Made by a program: the position numbers and the translations under genes. DNA of 6,587 nucleotides from Anaerolineae bacterium (GTDB lineage: Bacteria > Chloroflexota > Anaerolineae > J102): positions 1 to 6,587 of the forward strand of contig WGCR01000279.1 of assembly GCA_015493675.1 (NCBI GenBank), written 5' to 3'. Each line of letters opens with the position of its first letter. Within the stretch, counting starts at the first letter, position 1. The notes under the pieces were generated by a model. The model saw only the letters and a program-made list of their open reading frames with translations, was not told the origin of the DNA and searched no databases. Below are positions 4,050-6,587 of this stretch, piece after piece.

Positions 4050-6587
4050 ATGAAAACCATCAAGCATATTGGCAGCTTTGTGATCGTCGCGGGCCTGTTG
4101 CTGGCGGGCCTGATGGCGATGCTGGGGACAGGGAGTGTAGCCGCATTGAGCCCCCATACGCCCGCGGCCTGCACGCCCGGCCCCCACAGCGGCCACATCA
4201 CCGCGGACGAAACCTGGTGCCTGGCCGACAGCCCGCATCGGCTCAGCAATGACGTCATCGTGGACCCGGGCGTCGTGCTCACCATCGAGGCGGGCGTGAC
4301 CGTGCGCACAGACAGCGAGAAAAGCCTGTATGTGGAGGGTGACTTGCAGGCTTTGGGCGCGGCCACGCAGCCCATCACCTTCACCTCAGCTGAGGACGAC
4401 GAGTATCCCCATTGGGCGGGCATTCGCTTCGATGGCGGTGCGGGGCATTTGCAGCATGTTACGGTGCGCTACGCCACCTCGGGCGTTCCCTTTGTCGCCG
4501 AAAACATCCTGGTGAGCGATACAACTTCGGGCCAGGTGCTCATCGAGGACAGCATTCTGGAGAAGAACGTCGGCGGCTGGGCCGAGGAATACGGTTTGCA
4601 CGTGAAGAATGGCGTGGTGACCATGCGGGACACCATCATTCGCGAGATCGGCGGCGGAGGCGGCCAGGACGCCCCGGTCTTCATCGAGGGCGCCGACAGC
4701 CAGGTGACGCTCTCTGGCAATCACATTGTGAACAACACGCGGAATGTGGTGGCCCTGGGCCCCGACGCCATGATGCACCATGACGCCACCCTGGCCAGGC
4801 AGGCCGAGATGGACTCGTACCTCCTGCTGGGCACGTATTACCATCCCGATTTCATCGTGCCCGCGGGCGTCACCCTCACCGTCGAGCCCGGCGTGACGGT
4901 GAAAGCCCACGCCTGGAACACCAGCCTGTGGGTGCAAGGCAATCTGCAAGCCCTGGGTACGGCCAGCGAGCCCATCACCTTCACCAGCGAGGAGGATAGC
5001 GCCCCCAACCAGTGGGGCGGCATCTACTTCGATGGCGGCTCGGGCGATTTGCAGCATGTGCTCGTGCGCTACGGCGGAGCCGAGGACCCGCGCAGCGATA
5101 TTGCGGTGGTGAACACGACATCGGGCCAGGTGCATGTTGCGGATAGCGAACTGCGGAACGTGGGCGACGGCTGGGCCCAGGAGTTCGGCGTGTATGTGGA
5201 AAATGGCCATCTGAACATGGCGAACACGCTGATCACCGAGATCGGCGCTGGGGGCGGCGGCGACGTCCCCATCTTCATCAAGGGGCCCGATAGCCAGGTG
5301 ACGCTGACCAATAATCAACTGACCAACAACGACCGGCGCAACGTCATCGCCCTGGTGGATAACGCCATGACAAACAACGCCACCGTGACGCTGACGCCGC
5401 AGATGGGGCAGGATGCTTTTGTGCTGGGCGAAGATCTCACCATTCCGGTCACGGCCACCTGGACCATCGAACCTGGCTCCCGATTGGAAGCCGTGGAAGG
5501 CGTGGCCTTGTGGGTGAAGGGCAATCTGCAAGCCGTGGGCAGCCCTACGAAGCCCATCCTCATCACTTCGGATCACGACTCGGCGGACGCCAAGTGGCGG
5601 GGACTGCGTTTCGACGGCGGCTCCGGCCACCTCAAATACGCCAGCATCCGCTACGCCAACGCCGACCGCAATGATGGTCATCCTGTGGCCGCGGTGGAGG
5701 TGGCGGATTCGGGCGCGGGCCAGGTGCTCATCCAGAACAGCTTCATCGAGCACGTCACCTATTGGACCAACTGCAAAGGCCTGGTGGTGCGACCCCATGG
5801 CCGGGTGCGGGTGGAGAACACCGTATTCCGGGATCTGGGTCGGGCACCGGGTAGTTGTCAGTCCGCAGCCGTGCGCGTGGAGGGGGATGGCGAGGCGCAG
5901 ATCGTGCACGCCACCTTCGCGGCCAATCCCAATTGCGGCGTCTTCGTCCAAGCGAACGCCACCGCCACCCTGACCAACACCATCTTCTCCGAGAATCGCG
6001 TGGGCGTGGAAGGGGAAACGGGCTCGCAAGTGCATCTCACCAACACACTGTGGGACAACAACGATACGAACACACAAGGCGCGGTGAACGAAGTGGGGCA
6101 TGTGGATGGCCCGGCCGCATTCGATCTGGATGGCTACCACCTTACCGAATTCTCCGCGGCCCTGGGCCAGGGCGTGGACGCGGGCCTGAGCGAGGATATC
6201 GACGGCGAGGCCCGGCCCCAGCCCGCGGGCTCGGCCCCCGACCTGGGCGCGGACGAAGCTGGCGGCGGGCCTGCTTCGGGCACGACCGCGGAGAAGGTGG
6301 CCTTTGACCCGAAATGGGTGTACGCGGACAGCGCTTCGGGCCTGCCCAAAGGCCATTTGCAGCAGCGTTACCTCATCCGTTTGTTCAACGATGAGCCCAC
6401 CGCCCAGGATTACAGCGTGACCGACACGCTACCCGACGACTTCCAATTCGCCGAAGAGAGCCATAATCGGCCTATGACCTTCGCCAACGCCGAGCCCGCG
6501 CTGACCTGGCAGAGCCAGGAGCCGCTGGCCCCGCGCGACGCGGCTGACATCTTCCTCACCACCGCGTCCGCAGTGCCAGGCAGCTAC
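4050..6587 (+). CDS. secreted parallel beta-helix repeat protein with choice-of-anchor-Q-like motif and DUF11-like domain (runs off right edge)
   Basis: Reading from the ATG at 4050 gives 846 codons without a stop to the last base, so the 3' end is missing. Residues 1-32 form a Sec signal peptide: basic start MKTIKH, hydrophobic core, cleavage after VAA (A32). There is no lipobox cysteine. Three homologous modules of about 200 residues follow, from about 71, 270 and 465. Each has an LTIEPG-like strand, a LWVQGNLQALG strand, PITFTS (108, 308; PILITS at 502), FDGG (127, 327, 521), an HVxVRYA strand and GQVLIEDS. This is typical of right-handed parallel beta-helix proteins. Residues 716-736 (DIDGEARP ... 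PDLGADE) match the end motif of choice-of-anchor-Q proteins. From about 750 a DUF11-like beta domain starts (RYLIRLFNDEPTAQDYSVTD). The protein is probably exported and surface-attached. No catalytic lyase or hydrolase residues are recognised, so binding or adhesion is as likely as polysaccharide cleavage. Confidence 0.9.
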   Translation, partial: MKTIKHIGSFVIVAGLLLAGLMAMLGTGSVAALSPHTPAACTPGPHSGHITADETWCLADSPHRLSNDVIVDPGVVLTIEAGVTVRTDSEKSLYVEGDLQALGAATQPITFTSAEDDEYPHWAGIRFDGGAGHLQHVTVRYATSGVPFVAENILVSDTTSGQVLIEDSILEKNVGGWAEEYGLHVKNGVVTMRDTIIREIGGGGGQDAPVFIEGADSQVTLSGNHIVNNTRNVVALGPDAMMHHDATLARQAEMDSYLLLGTYYHPDFIVPAGVTLTVEPGVTVKAHAWNTSLWVQGNLQALGTASEPITFTSEEDSAPNQWGGIYFDGGSGDLQHVLVRYGGAEDPRSDIAVVNTTSGQVHVADSELRNVGDGWAQEFGVYVENGHLNMANTLITEIGAGGGGDVPIFIKGPDSQVTLTNNQLTNNDRRNVIALVDNAMTNNATVTLTPQMGQDAFVLGEDLTIPVTATWTIEPGSRLEAVEGVALWVKGNLQAVGSPTKPILITSDHDSADAKWRGLRFDGGSGHLKYASIRYANADRNDGHPVAAVEVADSGAGQVLIQNSFIEHVTYWTNCKGLVVRPHGRVRVENTVFRDLGRAPGSCQSAAVRVEGDGEAQIVHATFAANPNCGVFVQANATATLTNTIFSENRVGVEGETGSQVHLTNTLWDNNDTNTQGAVNEVGHVDGPAAFDLDGYHLTEFSAALGQGVDAGLSEDIDGEARPQPAGSAPDLGADEAGGGPASGTTAEKVAFDPKWVYADSASGLPKGHLQQRYLIRLFNDEPTAQDYSVTDTLPDDFQFAEESHNRPMTFANAEPALTWQSQEPLAPRDAADIFLTTASAVPGSY
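4260..6000 (+). repeat. three intragenic repeats of about 585-600 bp encoding the beta-helix modules
   Basis: Units start near 4260, 4857 and 5442. Units 1 and 2 are still alike at the DNA level and in exact 600-bp register: CCCATCACCTTCACC occurs at 4371 and 4971, TTCGATGGCGG at 4428 and 5028, TTGCAGCATGT at 4449 and 5049. Unit 3 is more diverged and about six codons shorter in register (TTCGACGGCGG at 5610). This points to stepwise internal duplication, with units 1 and 2 the most recent pair. Confidence 0.85.

Noticed and set aside
3351..4238. 295-codon minus-strand frame crossing the intergenic region
   Set aside because: It is largely Pro/Ala/Arg low-complexity, crosses the repeats and overlaps two supported genes on the other strand; no ribosome binding site was seen.
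4386..6356. 656-codon open frame on the minus strand
   Set aside because: It is antisense to the beta-helix gene. Its own internal repeats simply mirror the repeated modules, and its His/Val/Gly-rich composition matches no family.

Overview
This is a GC-rich bacterial chromosomal window with four protein-coding genes and two short, structured intergenic regions. No rRNA, tRNA, CRISPR array, transposase or integrase was seen. The gene set suggests a member of the Chloroflexota (Anaerolineae, Caldilineae or Ardenticatenia type). The reasons are a TPR-BTAD transcription regulator, a secreted beta-helix protein with a choice-of-anchor-Q-like end and a DUF11-like domain, and degenerate short tandem repeats between genes. 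This assignment is inference from gene style; the window contains no phylogenetic marker that would prove it.

Left part, minus strand (1-1702). A complete pyruvate kinase gene (pyk) is followed one base later by the start of a Crp/Fnr-type regulator, of which only the first 69 codons lie in the window. The spacing implies one translationally coupled operon. The pyk start fits a leaderless transcript: a -35/-10 pair ends about seven bases before the ATG, and no Shine-Dalgarno sequence is present.

Divergent region (1673-1867). It holds the pyk promoter, a good sigma-70-type promoter for the rightward regulator, and several inverted repeats that could be operators.

Middle, plus strand (1868-3787). 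A 639-residue regulator has N-terminal TPR-like helices, then an OmpR/SARP-like winged helix, then a C-terminal BTAD domain. This is the reverse of the classical SARP order, and no ATPase domain is visible.

Intergenic 3788-4049. It is packed with small repeats: GATTAA repeats, an AT-rich inverted repeat, a heptamer tandem array, a tandem 11-bp repeat, and a hairpin ending two bases before the next ribosome binding site. The 11-bp repeat has the spacing expected of a SARP-type operator, so the BTAD regulator may control the next gene. This is a hypothesis only.

Right part, plus strand (4050-6587). The 5' 846 codons of a large exported protein run off the right edge. It has a signal peptide, three homologous modules of about 200 residues that look like parallel beta-helix, a choice-of-anchor-Q-like motif, and the start of a DUF11-like domain. 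It is probably a cell-surface or secreted protein.
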